The notes under the pieces were generated by a model. It did not search any database and was not told the DNA's origin. It saw only the letters and a list, made by a program, of their open reading frames with translations. The position numbers were made by a program, and so were the translations under genes. From contig JBOFCO010000222.1 in the NCBI GenBank assembly GCA_051646105.1, forward strand, positions 1 to 14,722: 14,722 nucleotides of DNA, in the 5' to 3' direction. How positions within the stretch are numbered: the stretch's first letter is position 1; the number at the start of each line of letters is the position of its first letter. The DNA comes from JBOFCO01 sp051646105 (GTDB lineage Bacteria; Pseudomonadota; Alphaproteobacteria; Rhodobacterales; Rhodobacteraceae). Below, piece by piece: positions 12,744 through 14,722 of the stretch.

Positions 12744-14722
12744 TCAGCCGCCACCCAATATTCTTTGCAGGATTCCTGCCGGTGCTTCGGGCTGGGGCAA
12801 CGGCTCGGCTGGAACCGTCGTATCATAAGGCTGCCCGTCACGCTGCGGGTCATAGCCACCATCATACGTGGGCGGCGGGGGCAGCGGTGCCTCTGGCACG
12901 ACCATCGGCAGCGGGGTGACAGGCTGCCCTTCTTCGACACGCACCATCGTCTCGCGCCAGATTTCCGCCGGCAGGCCGCCGCCGGTTACACCTGACAGGG
13001 GGCGGTTGTCATCATAGCCCATCCAGACGCCGGTCACGTAATCCCCGGTAAAGCCGATGAACCAGGCATCTCTTGCCGCCTGTGTCGTGCCGGTCTTTCC
13101 AGCCACCTCGCGGTCGTCCAGCCGCGCCCGCGTGCCTGTGCCGCTTTGGACAACCTGATACATCATATAGGTCAGCTCCCGCGCGGCGGCCTCCGAAATC
13201 ACCCGCTCGCCCATGCCGCCGGTCTGGCCGATCAGGGGGGCATCGTCGCCGGTCAGTTGCAGTTCCGTCAGACCGTAGGGCGTAACCGAGGTGCCTCCGT
13301 TCAGGATACCAGCATAGGCACCCGTCATGTTGATCAGCGTGCCTTCCGAAACCCCAAGCGCCAGCGCCGGACCATCGGCAAGATTGGCCTCGAACCCGAA
13401 GTCGGTGGCAATCTGGCGCACCAGATCACGCCCGGCCGCTTCGGAAATCCGCACGGCAGCGGTATTGGCCGAATGCTTCAGCGCCTCGGTCAGGGTGACA
13501 CGGCCAAGATATTCGTTGGTATAGTTCTTTGGCGTGTATGGGCCTGAACCCGGCACATCGATGGTCAGCGGCGCATCATCCACATAGTCGTTGTAGGTAT
13601 AGCCCAGCTCTAGCGCGGCGGCATAGACAAAGGGCTTGAACGCCGAACCCGTCTGACGTTTCGCCTGTGTGGCGCGGTTGAAATCGCCCGGATTGGGAAT
13701 GTTTCGCCCGCCAACCATGGCCCGCACGGCACCGTCCGCAGACATCACGACGATGGCGGCCTGCGCCTCGGACCCCTCCTTGACCTTGTTAGCAAAGATA
13801 TAGGCCAGCGCCTCTTCGGCGCTTTTCTGGATGCGCTGATCCAGCGTTGTGCGCAGAACGACATCCTCGGTCGTTTCGTTGCTGAAGAAATCAGGGGTGG
13901 ATTGCATCACCCAATCCGCGAACCAGCCGCCGGTCGCCTGTTTGGCTGCCGGAGACAGTGTGGCGGGATTGGCGCGGGCATCGTCTGCTTCTGCCTTTGT
14001 CAGATAGCCCTGTTCTTCCATCAGGCCGATCACGACGGCGGCGCGATCCTGCGAACGTTCAAGGTTGCCGGTCGGGGCGTAACGGGTTGGGGCCTTCAGG
14101 ATGCCTGCCAGCATGGCAGCTTCTGCCGGGCGGACATTTGCCGCCGACTTGCCGAAGTAGCGCTGCGCCGCAGCCTCGAACCCGCGCGCGCCCGCACCCA
14201 TATAGGCACGGTTCAGATAGATCGTCAGAACTGCATCCTTGCCGTACTTTGCTTCCATCGCGAAGGAATAGGGAACCTCCTTCAGCTTGCGCGCCACAGT
14301 CGTCACGCGGCAGTCCTCTTCATACTCGGCTTCTGTCTTCCACGCCTGCGGATCGTAGGGAACGCCCAGACACAGAAGCTTCGCCACCTGCTGCGTGATG
14401 GTGGAACCGCCGTTGCCCGAAAGTGGTCCGCGACCTTCGCGCATGTTGATGGAAATCGCGCTGGCAATGCCGCGCGGGCTGATGCCGAAATGCCGGTAGA
14501 ACCGCTTGTCCTCGGTGGCGACAACAGCATTCTTCAGATACGGGCTGACGGTTTCCGCCGTAATTTGCCCGCCAAAGGTTTCGCCCCGCCAGGCAAACAC
14601 CTGACCCTCGCGATCCAGCATGGTGACCGAGCCGCGCGCACGACCGTCCAGCAGCGATTCCAGAGGCGGAAGCTGGGTATAATAATAGGCCGTAAACCCT
14701 GCAACGATCAGCGCAAGGGCAA
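12744..14722 (-). CDS. Class A penicillin-binding protein (PBP1A-type), 5' end cut by window
   Basis: This bifunctional enzyme polymerises and cross-links peptidoglycan. The frame is open to the window edge; 33 residues precede the internal Met at 14621 and include a membrane anchor (ALALIVAGFTAYYY). Numbered from that Met, the GT51 domain has catalytic Glu37 (ATEDKRFYRHFG), GGSTITQQ (71-78), EAKYGKDAVLTIYLN and ARGFEAAAQRYFG. The transpeptidase has nucleophile Ser326 in SAFK, SAN at 384-386 and KTGTT at 509-513. Between TITQQ and RKLKE is an insertion of about 18 residues with Cys84 and Cys104, absent from E. coli PBP1A. The C-terminal 65 residues are a proline-rich tail ending ILQRILGGG. 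No clear OB-like insertion is seen between the domains, so it is shorter than E. coli PBP1A. Confidence 0.94.
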   Translation of the reverse strand, partial: ALALIVAGFTAYYYTQLPPLESLLDGRARGSVTMLDREGQVFAWRGETFGGQITAETVSPYLKNAVVATEDKRFYRHFGISPRGIASAISINMREGRGPLSGNGGSTITQQVAKLLCLGVPYDPQAWKTEAEYEEDCRVTTVARKLKEVPYSFAMEAKYGKDAVLTIYLNRAYMGAGARGFEAAAQRYFGKSAANVRPAEAAMLAGILKAPTRYAPTGNLERSQDRAAVVIGLMEEQGYLTKAEADDARANPATLSPAAKQATGGWFADWVMQSTPDFFSNETTEDVVLRTTLDQRIQKSAEEALAYIFANKVKEGSEAQAAIVVMSADGAVRAMVGGRNIPNPGDFNRATQAKRQTGSAFKPFVYAAALELGYTYNDYVDDAPLTIDVPGSGPYTPKNYTNEYLGRVTLTEALKHSANTAAVRISEAAGRDLVRQIATDFGFEANLADGPALALGVSEGTLINMTGAYAGILNGGTSVTPYGLTELQLTGDDAPLIGQTGGMGERVISEAAARELTYMMYQVVQSGTGTRARLDDREVAGKTGTTQAARDAWFIGFTGDYVTGVWMGYDDNRPLSGVTGGGLPAEIWRETMVRVEEGQPVTPLPMVVPEAPLPPPPTYDGGYDPQRDGQPYDTTVPAEPLPQPEAPAGILQRILGGG

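Noticed and set aside
1..14722. CRISPR array, tRNA/rRNA, insertion sequence, toxin-antitoxin or phage defence genes
   Set aside because: No regularly spaced repeats, no cloverleaf-like sequence, no transposase or nuclease motifs, and no stretch over 300 bases free of convincing genes.

Overview
The window looks like chromosomal DNA of a Rhodobacteraceae-type alphaproteobacterium (Rhodobacter/Paracoccus/Roseobacter relatives). The evidence is GC-rich sequence with strongly GC-biased third codon positions, gene families typical of that group (a COG3146 acyltransferase, an Atu1372-like RidA, an MlaA-MlaC pair without the other Mla genes), and compact operons with 1-11 base gene overlaps. This placement is by recognition, not by database search. 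Nearly every base is coding. I see no tRNA, rRNA, CRISPR array, insertion sequence, integrase or phage gene.

Region 1 (1-4538) is a carbohydrate-uptake locus. A LacI-family regulator (3510-4538, +) is divergent from a leftward operon: a membrane di-iron hydroxylase of the sterol desaturase/fatty acid hydroxylase family (2225-3241), a periplasmic sugar-binding protein (1152-2123), a sugar ABC permease of the RbsC type (44-1051), and the first 14 codons of what is probably the transporter ATPase (1-44). The 268-base divergent region holds two inverted repeats that are good operator candidates, possible promoters and a structured leader. The genes after the hydroxylase and after the binding protein are each preceded by a GC-rich hairpin, which probably tunes expression within the operon. 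Transport of a sugar or polyol is a family-level inference; the substrate cannot be read from the sequence.

Region 2 (4570-11184) is seven leftward genes. A type I secretion ABC exporter (9448-11184) and its HlyD-type adaptor (8135-9451) overlap by 4 bases. They are followed by a RidA-family protein, a glycerophosphodiester phosphodiesterase, a COG3146 N-acyltransferase-like protein, a glutathione S-transferase and a pterin-4a-carbinolamine dehydratase. No outer-membrane TolC partner and no exported RTX-type substrate are in view. The last five genes look like housekeeping and metabolite-repair functions, partly translationally coupled.

Region 3 (11185-14722) is envelope maintenance. On the + strand are mlaA (outer-membrane lipoprotein) and mlaC (periplasmic phospholipid carrier), overlapping by 11 bases. 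Converging on them is a class A penicillin-binding protein (12744 to past the right edge), whose glycosyltransferase domain carries an 18-residue, two-cysteine insertion.

Most of the window is ordinary. The points most worth a second look are the membrane hydroxylase placed first in a sugar-transport operon with its operator-like repeats, the type I exporter without a visible cargo, and the cysteine-bracketed insertion in the penicillin-binding protein.
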